A stretch of 64,000 nt of DNA. Origin: Thermoanaerobaculia bacterium (GTDB lineage Bacteria > Acidobacteriota > Thermoanaerobaculia > Gp7-AA8). Within the stretch, counting starts at the first letter, position 1. Every line of letters starts with the position of its first letter. This document shows, piece after piece, positions 43,545 through 51,612 of the stretch. The stretch lies in the NCBI GenBank assembly GCA_017883205.1, contig JADGNZ010000006.1, positions 105,860-169,859 of the forward strand, in the 5' to 3' direction. The translations under genes were made by a program, and so were the position numbers. The notes under the pieces were generated by a model that worked only from the letters and a program-made list of their open reading frames with translations, was not told where the DNA came from and did no database searches.

Positions 43545-45323
43545 TCAGTGAACCTCGAATTCGACGGCGTATTGATGTGTATCGGTGACCCATTCGTTCT
43601 CGGCCCGTTTCATGTCCGTCGTAGCGAAGACGAATTCCATGAAGTAGATCGGCTCCGTCCGGGCGCGCAGGCGTGCGGCGAGGCGATAGGTGCCCGGCTT
43701 CGTCAGCAGGTTCCCCGGCACTTTGTAGCTGGCCGTGCGTGTGGCCAACGGCGGGATGCTGTGCTTCTCCATACGCACGTTGGGCGGATGATTGTTCACC
43801 GAAGCCGGCGTGCCGCCGGGGCGGATGAAGGGGAGCTGGTCGAAGTCGAGGTTGATCGGCAGATACATCTCCCGATCGGTCCCCTTCAGGTTGGTGGTGA
43901 TGAATTTGGCCTGCATGCTGAAGAGCTGGTCGTCCGCGGGCCAGGGTTGGCCCTTGAACGGGTCCTGATCGGAGATCTTGCGCTCGCGGACGTCGTGCGA
44001 TTGGATGTCGCCCACGTCGCCATGACTGTCGACGTAGCCTGACTCCCAGATCCTCTTTCCGTCGGGGTCGATCAGGGCGATGTCGAGCCACAGTTCCGGC
44101 TGGGCGCCCAAAGAACCGGAGGGGAGGTTGTGACCCTTATTCTTGTTGGTGAGCTTGTATTGGAATGAGAAAGTCTGGCCCACCTGCGGGGTACCGGTGA
44201 AGAACGGGCCGTCGAGTTTTGAGCCGTTCTCCAGGAGCTGGATGCGTGACTTCTTCCGATCTTCCCACCTCGACAGATTGTCCAGAACCGTCTTCCAGGC
44301 CTCCTTGCGGTCGGCGGCGTTCTGCCACTCGGGCGGGAACTTGTAGTCAGCGGCAACCTTGTTCTCGAACTCGTCGCTCCCCCATTTGGCGCGGTAGTCG
44401 AACTTAAGCCACTGCTGCGGGGTGAAGCGCGACTCGACAAGGGGTATCGGGAAGAGACCGGGATGGCTGATGGGGTAGCCCGGGCCCATGAATTGGTGGT
44501 TGGTCAGCGGCCGTTGATCGTTGACGGTCATTCCGTTGACAACGGCGGCGGGTCCAATCTCAAATGGGACCGGCAGCCCAGGGTTTGGGCTCATGTGGCA
44601 CTGCTGGCAGGTGATCCCCTCCTTGAAAGCAGGGGAGGCGCGATACTCCTCCCAAACGGTCTCCAGCTTGATGCCGGCGTGGACCGCAACCTGGTGGCAG
44701 GTCATGCAGAGCTCCGACTGCTTGACCTCGGTGGACTGAATGGCCTGCTGGTGAATGCGGATGTAGCCGTCCCTGTCAGGCTGGTCGGAGCTCACCAGGA
44801 TCTTGTAGAGCTGCGCATTGCTGATCGCTTTGAGGACGCCCGTCGTGTCGAAGGGGCCGAACACCGGCTCGGAGATGTCGCCCGGCGTGATTCTCCGCGC
44901 CCCGTTGCTCTTGGCGTAGCCCTCGCCCACGCGGTGGCAGGTGACGCAGGTGATGCCTTCCTGTGCGGACCCACTACGGTCCCACCACGCGATGTCGCGC
45001 CTCTCGCCCAGGGTCGTGCCGACCGTGGCGTGACAGCGGACGCAGAAGTAGGCGAGCGTGCCGCGCGCGAGGTCATTGATCCTCTGCTCAAACTTGTTGA
45101 ACATCGGGGAGACGGCGGCGTAGGCGTGCGACGAGATGCTCCACTCGTTGAACTGCTTGGGGTGACACTCGCCGCAGGCCCTGGCGGACGGATATTGCTT
45201 GTTCGCGAAGGCCGTTCGGGCGTGCGGATCGTCCATGGGCGGCAGCTTCGGGATCTCCTGCCCCATCGCCAGCCCAAGCTCCGCCAGCAGGACGACCGTG
45301 ATTACCAGTCCGGCTTTCCCCAT
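43545..45323 (-). CDS. pentahaem c-type cytochrome, exported
   Basis: A 592-aa exported protein. ATG 45323 follows AGGAGG closely and opens a signal peptide (LVITVVLLAELGLAMGQ). Five CxxCH haem motifs lie in the N-terminal half: CGECH (50-54), CVRCH (94-98), CVTCH (126-130), CMTCH (206-210) and CQQCH (239-243), in a cytochrome c554-like arrangement. The C-terminal ~300 residues are haem-free beta-rich sequence (QTFSFQYKLTNKNKGHNLPSG and following), like those in cytochromes that present hydroxyl or nitrogen substrates. It is first gene of the hydroxylase operon and is the probable electron acceptor of the 2Fe-2S subunit (inference). Confidence 0.88.
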   Translation of the reverse strand: MGKAGLVITVVLLAELGLAMGQEIPKLPPMDDPHARTAFANKQYPSARACGECHPKQFNEWSISSHAYAAVSPMFNKFEQRINDLARGTLAYFCVRCHATVGTTLGERRDIAWWDRSGSAQEGITCVTCHRVGEGYAKSNGARRITPGDISEPVFGPFDTTGVLKAISNAQLYKILVSSDQPDRDGYIRIHQQAIQSTEVKQSELCMTCHQVAVHAGIKLETVWEEYRASPAFKEGITCQQCHMSPNPGLPVPFEIGPAAVVNGMTVNDQRPLTNHQFMGPGYPISHPGLFPIPLVESRFTPQQWLKFDYRAKWGSDEFENKVAADYKFPPEWQNAADRKEAWKTVLDNLSRWEDRKKSRIQLLENGSKLDGPFFTGTPQVGQTFSFQYKLTNKNKGHNLPSGSLGAQPELWLDIALIDPDGKRIWESGYVDSHGDVGDIQSHDVRERKISDQDPFKGQPWPADDQLFSMQAKFITTNLKGTDREMYLPINLDFDQLPFIRPGGTPASVNNHPPNVRMEKHSIPPLATRTASYKVPGNLLTKPGTYRLAARLRARTEPIYFMEFVFATTDMKRAENEWVTDTHQYAVEFEVH

Positions 45324-45507
45324 AAGGCTCCTCCTCGTCAAAGCTTCGCGTCGCTTCGTAGAAACGTGTCACGCCGGGTCGAGTCGAGTTACGGATTATT
45401 GATGGTGATTGTGTCCTGAATTCTGTCATGATAGCGTGCACAGTGTCAACAGTCGATTCGAATTTATTCCTGCTCGTCCCGGGAGGTTGATCGATTACCA
45501 GGATTGG

Positions 45508-45538
45508 GGGTAGGGAAAAGTCTTCCCTCGCCACTCCT
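45508..45538 (+). promoter_or_regulatory. shared bipartite motif, copy 5 (before dihaem cytochrome 1)
   Basis: GGGTAGGGAAAA (45508-45519), 12 bases, then CACTCCT (45532-45538), identical in both blocks and spacing to copy 1. It ends 50 bases before the ATG of the dihaem cytochrome lipoprotein. It lies in the divergent region shared with the pentahaem cytochrome operon, but only on the strand reading to the dihaem gene. Confidence 0.7.
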
Positions 45539-45588
45539 CTAGTAATACCCCCACCTTTAACCGTTTTTTGTGCAAGGAGGCACCTTCC

Positions 45589-48057
45589 ATGCGAAAGCTC
45601 GGCATCGTCGTGATCCTCATCGTCAGCAGTTTTCTGACCTCTTGCAAACTGAAGCCACTGCCAGGACACGTGAAGGACGAGGCCCTCCTCGCCGGCCGTG
45701 ACGCTGCCAGCATGCCCGGCGCCGACGAGGACTACTACGCCGACATGGACTACGGCCTCACGAAGAATCCGGAGGCCATCCGTGCCTCGCTCGATCCGTA
45801 CCTGCCGGGCATCTCGGCCGCGGAGGCGGTAAAGCGCGTCGCCATCGGCCGGAACAACTGGATCGTATGGACGGCGGGGAACGACCATCTCTGGGACACG
45901 CTGTCGGTCAGCAGCTTCGGGAACCTCGATCTGCTGAAGACGATCTCGAGCCATCCGAAGTTGAAGAACAGCCGCGACAACCGCTGGCATTACCTCGGCC
46001 TGGTCAACGAGCCATGCTTCCGCAAAGCCACCGGCCCCCGCGCAGACCGCTGGGGCCTCTGGCTCGACGAGCGCGTCGAAGGAAACGGCTGCGGGCCCGA
46101 TCCATTCGAGAACGAGACGAAGTATCCCGGCGTCAAGAGCGGCGCACGCGGCACTGGAAAGCTGGCACTCGGCTCGTACTACGGCTACGCAACGGGCGTC
46201 GTCGGCCTCCGTCTCTTCCCCAACCCGGCCTTCGATGAGGCGGCGCAGAAGAAGTGGGATCCGGTGCGCTACTACAACGATAAGAGCTACTACAACGATG
46301 CGAACCTGGTGAAGCCGTTCCGCGTTGGCATGTCGTGCGGCTTCTGCCATGTCGGACCGAACCCGTCCAACCCACCGGCAGATCCGGAGAATCCGACCTG
46401 GGCGAACTTGAACAGCAATCCCGGCGCCCAGTACTTCTGGATCGAGCGCATCTTCATGTTCGACGAGGACCAGGGCAGCTACATCTGGCAGCTCTTCCAC
46501 ACCTCGCGTCCCGGCGCGCTCGATACGTCGCTCGTTTCCTCCGACCAGATCAACAACCCGCGTACGATGAATGCCATCTACAACCTCGGCGCACGGCTGG
46601 AGATAGGGCGGAAGTGGGGACGCGAGCAACTCTCCGGCGGCAGCGCGAATAACAAACAATTCAACGAATATGTCCCGGCCGGAACGGCGCTCTCGAAGCT
46701 CTACGACCCGGACACGCACGCCGTGAATACGACGCATGTGCTCAAGGACGGCTCCGACTCGGTCGGCGCCCTCGGCGCACTCAATCGCGTCTACCTCAAC
46801 ATCGGCCTGTTCAGCGAAGAGTGGCTGTTGCACTTCATCCCGCTGGTCGGCGGCCCCCACGTAAGCGGGATCCAGATCGCCGACTGCGAGCGCAATTCGT
46901 CGTACTGGAAGGCGAACGAAGCGCAGACCCCCAACCTGGCGCTCTTCTTCCTGGCCACGGCGAAACCCGACTACCTGAAGGTTGCACCGGGTGGGTCGGA
47001 GTACATGAATGACTCCGATCTGGTGCCGCGTGGCAAGGAAGTCTTCGGCGAGCGCTGCGCGCGCTGTCACTCCAGCAAGCTGCCCGAGAAGGCCTTCACC
47101 ACCTACTTCCAGCCAGGCTGCATCGGCCCGAATTACATGAAGTGCTGGGACGACTACTGGGCCTGGACAAAGACCAGGGAGTTCAAGGACGAGATGAAGC
47201 AGATCGTCATGGCCCCGGACTTCCTGGACAACAACTACCTCTCCAACGAGGTGCGCGTGCCGGTCACGCTGATGGAGACAAACGCCTGCAGCCCGCTGGC
47301 CACGAACGCCATCCGCGGCAATATCTGGGACAACTTCTCTTCCGAGTCGTACAAGAACCTGCCGTCGGTCGGCAAGGTAATGATCCACGATCCCTACACC
47401 GGTGAGCCATCGTGGTACAACATGCCGGGCGGCGGGCGGGGATTCACGAGGCCGGCATCGCTGATCAGTCTCTGGTCGACGGCGCCCTACCTGCAGAACA
47501 ACAGTGTGGGTCACTTTGAGGAAAGCGGCTCGGTGAAGGACCGGATGTCTGCATTCGACGACGGCATCACCCAGATGCTCTGGCCGGAAAAGCGATCAGG
47601 CAACGGTACGTTCGCGACGCAATCGGGAAAACCTCTCCCGGGGTGGATCGACCGAACCACCCGGCGTAGTTCGATCAACATCGCCCGTGGCTATGTTCCG
47701 ACGCTACTAAAACCGCTCGTCGGCGCCGAGGGCATTACCGTAGGCCCCATTCCCGAGGGTACGCCGGTCAATCTGTTGTCAAATATCGACCTGGAAACGG
47801 ATCCGGTGGTTCTTCTTGCTCTTCTGTTGGATATCAAGCACAAACTGGATGCCTTGCCGTCAGGTGCCAGCGACGACGAGGCGCGCAAGGTGCTCAAACC
47901 GCTTGTTCCAAAACTGCTCGGGGTCTCCAAGTGCGCCGACTTCGTGGTCAACAAGGGTCACTACTTCGGAACGGACTACCTCCCGGCCAGCGAGGGAGAG
48001 CCAGGACTGAGCGATGCCGACAAGCGTGCGCTCATCGCCTTCCTGAAGACGTTCTGA
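45589..48057 (+). CDS. large dihaem c-type cytochrome lipoprotein (paralogue 1)
   Basis: An 822-aa lipoprotein: signal with lipobox SSFLTSC (C19), AAGGAGG about 9 bases before ATG 45589. Two CxxCH motifs lie far apart, CGFCH (250-254) and CARCH (490-494), with C-terminal block DADKRALIAFLKTF as in cytochrome c peroxidase/MauG-like proteins. The size and dihaem spacing recall large dihaem oxygenases such as RoxA, but I cannot assign it. It is closely similar over its full length to the minus-strand protein at 51613-54147. Role: electron transfer or haem-dependent oxidation in the envelope. It is preceded by an exact copy of the shared motif and followed by a stable hairpin. Confidence 0.85.
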   Translation: MRKLGIVVILIVSSFLTSCKLKPLPGHVKDEALLAGRDAASMPGADEDYYADMDYGLTKNPEAIRASLDPYLPGISAAEAVKRVAIGRNNWIVWTAGNDHLWDTLSVSSFGNLDLLKTISSHPKLKNSRDNRWHYLGLVNEPCFRKATGPRADRWGLWLDERVEGNGCGPDPFENETKYPGVKSGARGTGKLALGSYYGYATGVVGLRLFPNPAFDEAAQKKWDPVRYYNDKSYYNDANLVKPFRVGMSCGFCHVGPNPSNPPADPENPTWANLNSNPGAQYFWIERIFMFDEDQGSYIWQLFHTSRPGALDTSLVSSDQINNPRTMNAIYNLGARLEIGRKWGREQLSGGSANNKQFNEYVPAGTALSKLYDPDTHAVNTTHVLKDGSDSVGALGALNRVYLNIGLFSEEWLLHFIPLVGGPHVSGIQIADCERNSSYWKANEAQTPNLALFFLATAKPDYLKVAPGGSEYMNDSDLVPRGKEVFGERCARCHSSKLPEKAFTTYFQPGCIGPNYMKCWDDYWAWTKTREFKDEMKQIVMAPDFLDNNYLSNEVRVPVTLMETNACSPLATNAIRGNIWDNFSSESYKNLPSVGKVMIHDPYTGEPSWYNMPGGGRGFTRPASLISLWSTAPYLQNNSVGHFEESGSVKDRMSAFDDGITQMLWPEKRSGNGTFATQSGKPLPGWIDRTTRRSSINIARGYVPTLLKPLVGAEGITVGPIPEGTPVNLLSNIDLETDPVVLLALLLDIKHKLDALPSGASDDEARKVLKPLVPKLLGVSKCADFVVNKGHYFGTDYLPASEGEPGLSDADKRALIAFLKTF

Positions 48058-48072
48058 GCAGCTTTTGATTGC

Positions 48073-48102
48073 GCCGCCGTCGGATCAAGGTCCGGCGGCG
48101 GC
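48073..48102 (+). terminator. hairpin after dihaem cytochrome 1
   Basis: GCCGCCGTCGGA (48073-48084) pairs with TCCGGCGGCGGC (48091-48102) with a single G-T pair, loop TCAAGG. It lies 15 bases after the cytochrome stop. Stable stem; no strong T-run. Confidence 0.6.
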
Positions 48103-48121
48103 GACAGCATGGCTGCTGATC

Positions 48122-48331
48122 CCTACCGAGGCGATCATTCACGCGTTCCAGTTTCCCATTCACGCGTTCTGGTTTCCCGTTGATGCGTTCTGATTTCGCA
48201 TTCACGCGTTCCGGTTTCGCATTCATGCGTTCCTGTTTCGCATTCACGCGTTCTGATTTCGCATTCATGCGTTCTGGTTTCGCATTTATGCGTTCTCATT
48301 TCGCATTCACGCGTTCTGGAACGCGTTGATT
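48122..48331. repeat. 21-bp tandem array (GCGTTCTGGTTTCGCATTCAC type), ~9-10 units
   Basis: Eight clear 21-bp units start at 48143 and every 21 bases to 48290 (each beginning GCGTTC and ending CATTCAC, CATTCAT or close variants). A half-matching unit precedes at 48122 and a degenerate unit follows at 48311. The period is identical to the two arrays at 19.4-19.9 kb, though the sequence is different. It occupies much of the 533-base gap between convergent genes; the remaining part holds a terminator hairpin and a dispersed palindrome. Confidence 0.9.
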
Positions 48332-48506
48332 CCATTGTTGTATGTATTCAATTGGAATCAGGATCAGGCGCCGGTATCGGAGGATCACGCGCAACCGATT
48401 GCGTTTGCTTGACTTAGGTGTCGTTTTCACGGAAATGGAAGGTTTGAGCCCGGAAACGTCTCGGGGTGGGTCCGTCAGGCGATCCAGGGTAATCGCTCGG
48501 GGAAAC

Positions 48507-48569
48507 AACCACAGAGACACTGAGGACACAGAGATGAAACCCTCTGCGGCCTCTGCGTCTCCGTGGTGA
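48507..48569. repeat. dispersed palindrome (CCACAGAG family), copy 2
   Basis: AACCACAGAGACACTGAGG at the left and CCTCTGCGTCTCCGTGGT at the right form an imperfect long inverted repeat just past the stop of the catalase-like gene. Same family as the copies at 34441, 60123 and 61223. Confidence 0.75.
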
Positions 48570-48590
48570 AAAGGGTTCGCCCGAGCTACG

Positions 48591-49628
48591 TCATCCTTTT
48601 CGAAAGGCAGTGCTCGGGTCGTTGCGGTCGCTCCGCCAGGGCGGGTGGTTGAAGTGGATGACGCGGTCGCCGTTGTACGACGCGACGGCGGCATCGAACG
48701 TAATCGTTCCGATCGATCGCCAGTTGGTGAGCTCGCGGGTCTCCTTCAGCGGGTTGAGCTTGTTGCTGTGCGTCACGCCCGTGTCCGTTGTCTCGATGCG
48801 GAAGGTCAGCTTGCTTTTCGACGCGGAGGCGCCGTCGCCAAACTGCCACAGGATCTCGTCGCGGAAGTCGTTGTTCTCACCGGGCATGACCGGCTGCTCG
48901 GGCACGACCGTCAACTGCATGAACTCCGGACCGCTCGTCGGCTCGCTTGCCGGCTTACCGAGCTCGGCAAGTTGATAGACCTGGCGAAGGGTGGGCTGCT
49001 TGTCCGCGATCTTGAGTGCGGTTCCGGTGGCCAGCAGGACCGGCAGGCCCCAACCGCGGCGGGTGGCGGTGGTGTTGGGGGCGTTGCGGAAAACGGCTTC
49101 GTTGATGTTCCGGACGACTTCTCCGCCGAAGTCCTGCTGCGTGATGAAGTTTGCCGTCGGCAGACGGTCAGGATGCTCGCGGTCGGTTGTCGGATAGACG
49201 CGCCCGACAAGCGCCAGTGACCGCATGTACCCTCCGCGCGTTTCCTGACAGCATGTGGAGTAGCGGGCGACGATGAGGCCGCGGCTGCCTTGCTTGAAGT
49301 AGCCGGTGTAAGGAGTGTCTGCCGTGATCTCCCACATGCCGGTGAGACAGGCGGCATTCGGATGGAGAAGGCGTTGGAAGCCCCTGCCGTCGGCTCCCCA
49401 TCGCAAGTCGGCGTGTGACGCAATGGTACGGCGCGACGCATTCAGCAGGTTCCACGGCTTGCCGAACGGCAGGATGCCGCGCAGCACGCTGCCCAACGTC
49501 ACCGGAAACTGCGTGAATGGCCGTGAATAAGGATTCGCAAAGATCGCATCCCGTACTTCGCCGAACCGCGATCCTGTGAATTGAAGATCGTCGTTTCCCA
49601 ATCCTTCGTTGACTTCGTAGTCGACCAT
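48591..49628 (-). CDS. catalase-superfamily-like protein downstream of GMC oxidoreductase
   Basis: A 345-aa cytoplasmic-looking protein without signal peptide. The block WEITADTPYTGYFKQGSRGLIVARYST resembles the catalase-core pattern in which a strand pair precedes RFS/RYS, and TANFITQQDFGGE and the C-terminal FRDEILWQFGD region also suggest a catalase-like (SrpA/allene-oxide-synthase-like) barrel. The canonical distal histidine motif is not clearly visible, so haem binding and activity are uncertain. ATG 49628 with AGAAGG 9 bases upstream is preferred over an in-frame GTG at 49637. It ends the operon dihaem cytochrome 2, GMC oxidoreductase, this gene, and could remove peroxide made by the oxidoreductase (inference). 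Confidence 0.55.
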   Translation of the reverse strand: MVDYEVNEGLGNDDLQFTGSRFGEVRDAIFANPYSRPFTQFPVTLGSVLRGILPFGKPWNLLNASRRTIASHADLRWGADGRGFQRLLHPNAACLTGMWEITADTPYTGYFKQGSRGLIVARYSTCCQETRGGYMRSLALVGRVYPTTDREHPDRLPTANFITQQDFGGEVVRNINEAVFRNAPNTTATRRGWGLPVLLATGTALKIADKQPTLRQVYQLAELGKPASEPTSGPEFMQLTVVPEQPVMPGENNDFRDEILWQFGDGASASKSKLTFRIETTDTGVTHSNKLNPLKETRELTNWRSIGTITFDAAVASYNGDRVIHFNHPPWRSDRNDPSTAFRKG

Positions 49629-49704
49629 CACAGCCACCCTTCTTTTTGCGGAACAAAGAAAAAGATCCTGACGGCCATGAGTTTCTCCGATCGGGATTCG
49701 AACG

Positions 49705-51588
49705 TTAAGGTCGCGCCGCCGCGGCGATCACGTCGGCGGCCTTCTCGCCGATCATGTAAACCGAGGTGACGATGAAGAATCCGGGGATCTTCGGGAACAC
49801 GGAGGCATCGACGATGCGCAGGTTCTTCGTGCCGTGAACCTGGAAGTTCGTATCGACGACGCCGCCGTTGTTCTGCGGGCCGATCGGGCATGTGCATGAG
49901 GCGTGGTGGCCCCAGGCGTTGTTCTGCACGAACTCCGCAATCTGGTCGTCTGTCTGGTATTGATCGCCGGGATACTCCTCCTCCTCGATGAGTTTGTTCT
50001 TGCGCAGTTCAGCAGTGAGATTGCGCACGTACTTGATGCCCTCGACGACCGACTTCAGATCGTCGCCCAGCGCGTCGTTGCCTTCACTGAAGTAGCGGAA
50101 ATCGATCTCAGGGGTGTCGCGCGGATCGGTCGTTCGCAGGCGTACGGTCCCGGCGCAATTCTGCGTATGGGCTTTGAGAATGGCCCAGGTGAGGTAGTTG
50201 AGGTTCTTCGCGAAAACCGCCGAATAGTCCGGGAAGTAGCCGTAGAACTTGCCGAGGAGGGCGAACATGAAGAGGTCCGGAAGCGGCCTTTCCTTGAAGG
50301 AGCGCTTGATGATCGCGGCCACCGATCCGTTCGTCGTGTAGACACCGGTTTTCTTATCCTTCCACTCTTTGTACTGCGGATCGCCGGGCGCAAACGTGGC
50401 GCCCTTCAGCACCCACCATTCTTTGAAATTCATCCGGTTGACGACGCCGACTTCGTAGCGGTCCTGCAGGTTCGAGCCGACGCCTTGCAGATCGACGCGT
50501 ACCTTGATGCCTATCGATTCAAGGTGCTCTTTCGGCCCGACGCCGGAGAGCATGAGGAGCTGCGGTGAGTTGTAGGCGCCGCCGGCGAGGATGACTTCAC
50601 GCGAGACGTAGACCTGTTTCACCTGTCCCGGGTCGGGCGTGGGATTGGCGCTCGCTCGATAAAGGCGCGCACCCTTCAGGTACTCGATGCCGATGGCCTT
50701 GTTGGTGTCATCGAAGAGGATTTGAGTTGCCAACGCGTCGAGCTCGACGGTCAGCTTGTCGGGGTGATTTTTAGCGACATCGATCACCCGCTCGCGGCTG
50801 CCGTTGCGTGAGTGGTTGTTTGTAGCCAGAGGCGTGTAGCGCAATCCGGTCGAGTTTTGTTCGACGAGACGCCAATCATTCGGATCGCCTTTGCCGAGGA
50901 TCAGCCAGCGCAGCCGCTCGACGAGGGAAGAACCAGCGTGTTCCTGGTTGGCGATGAACGTGTCGGTGAGGAACTTGAGGATGCCCTGGTCGTTGATGGC
51001 CGCATCCGGGATCGACACCTCCGTTCGCAGCCATCCCTTGAAGCCGTGACGCGTGGGGTTGATGCCGGTGAGCTTCTGCAGGAAACGCCACCACGGACGG
51101 TGGTGGCAGTTCTCCACCCGCTCGAAATACTTGCGCATGTTGTCCGGCGACCAGGAGCGGTCACCGGTGAGATCCTCGACGAAGCGCCAGTCGTCGTTGT
51201 GCGGGTAGATCATGATCATCGCGTTGTGCGCGGTGCAGCCGCCGAGCGTGCCGGCGCGCGGATAGAGGAGACGCGGGCCCTCGGGCGTGTCGACGGCCTT
51301 TGGGTCGCGGTGCTGCAGAGCGTTGTCTGTGTAATGACGAACGAAGAAGTCCCACTTCATCGCGTCGTTCTCGGACGCGAAGGGGTGGAACACGGGAACG
51401 TTGTAGTCATCCGGCAGGCGATTGCCCTTCGGATCGATCGGATCGCCGCCCTGCAGCGTCACCGGATCTCCGCCGGCTTCGAGGAGCAGGACTTTGAAGC
51501 CGGATTCGGCCAGGCGCGCGGCGACCGTGCCGCCCCCCGCGCCTGACCCAACCACAACGTATTCGTATTCCGCCGTCACATCAGCCAT
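49705..51588 (-). CDS. GMC family flavin oxidoreductase
   Basis: A 627-aa glucose-methanol-choline oxidoreductase. The FAD dinucleotide motif [30 protein letters not shown] opens the protein. The GMC signature around [17 protein letters not shown] follows, then the [22 protein letters not shown] block. The C-terminal active-site region is [12 protein letters not shown] with the catalytic histidine, and the terminal [40 protein letters not shown] precedes the ATG, 24 bases after the dihaem cytochrome stop. The substrate is an unidentified alcohol or sterol-like compound. No signal peptide is visible, so transfer of electrons directly to the exported cytochrome is not self-evident. Confidence 0.92.
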   Translation of the reverse strand: MADVTAEYEYVVVGSGAGGGTVAARLAESGFKVLLLEAGGDPVTLQGGDPIDPKGNRLPDDYNVPVFHPFASENDAMKWDFFVRHYTDNALQHRDPKAVDTPEGPRLLYPRAGTLGGCTAHNAMIMIYPHNDDWRFVEDLTGDRSWSPDNMRKYFERVENCHHRPWWRFLQKLTGINPTRHGFKGWLRTEVSIPDAAINDQGILKFLTDTFIANQEHAGSSLVERLRWLILGKGDPNDWRLVEQNSTGLRYTPLATNNHSRNGSRERVIDVAKNHPDKLTVELDALATQILFDDTNKAIGIEYLKGARLYRASANPTPDPGQVKQVYVSREVILAGGAYNSPQLLMLSGVGPKEHLESIGIKVRVDLQGVGSNLQDRYEVGVVNRMNFKEWWVLKGATFAPGDPQYKEWKDKKTGVYTTNGSVAAIIKRSFKERPLPDLFMFALLGKFYGYFPDYSAVFAKNLNYLTWAILKAHTQNCAGTVRLRTTDPRDTPEIDFRYFSEGNDALGDDLKSVVEGIKYVRNLTAELRKNKLIEEEEYPGDQYQTDDQIAEFVQNNAWGHHASCTCPIGPQNNGGVVDTNFQVHGTKNLRIVDASVFPKIPGFFIVTSVYMIGEKAADVIAAAARP

Positions 51589-51612
51589 TCAGTTCCCCTG
51601 TCCAAGCGGCGA

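Noticed and set aside
45400..45430. An Fnr-box-like half-site pair (ATTGAT, ATTGT) upstream of the pentahaem cytochrome
   Set aside because: Only one half-site matches well; too weak to annotate.
45088..47514. An 808-codon minus-strand frame opposite the dihaem cytochrome gene
   Set aside because: The plus-strand protein has signal, haem motifs and a full-length paralogue; the antisense frame has none and is typical of high-GC DNA.
48032..48335. Minus-strand heptad-repeat reading frames (MNAKSERVNAKQER type)
   Set aside because: They are simply the 21-bp array translated; both strands and several frames stay open because 21 is divisible by three.
49680..49715. A tRNA-like T-arm (TTCGAAT) on the minus strand upstream of the catalase-like gene
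   Set aside because: No matching stem pairs, no anticodon arm and no acceptor stem can be drawn.
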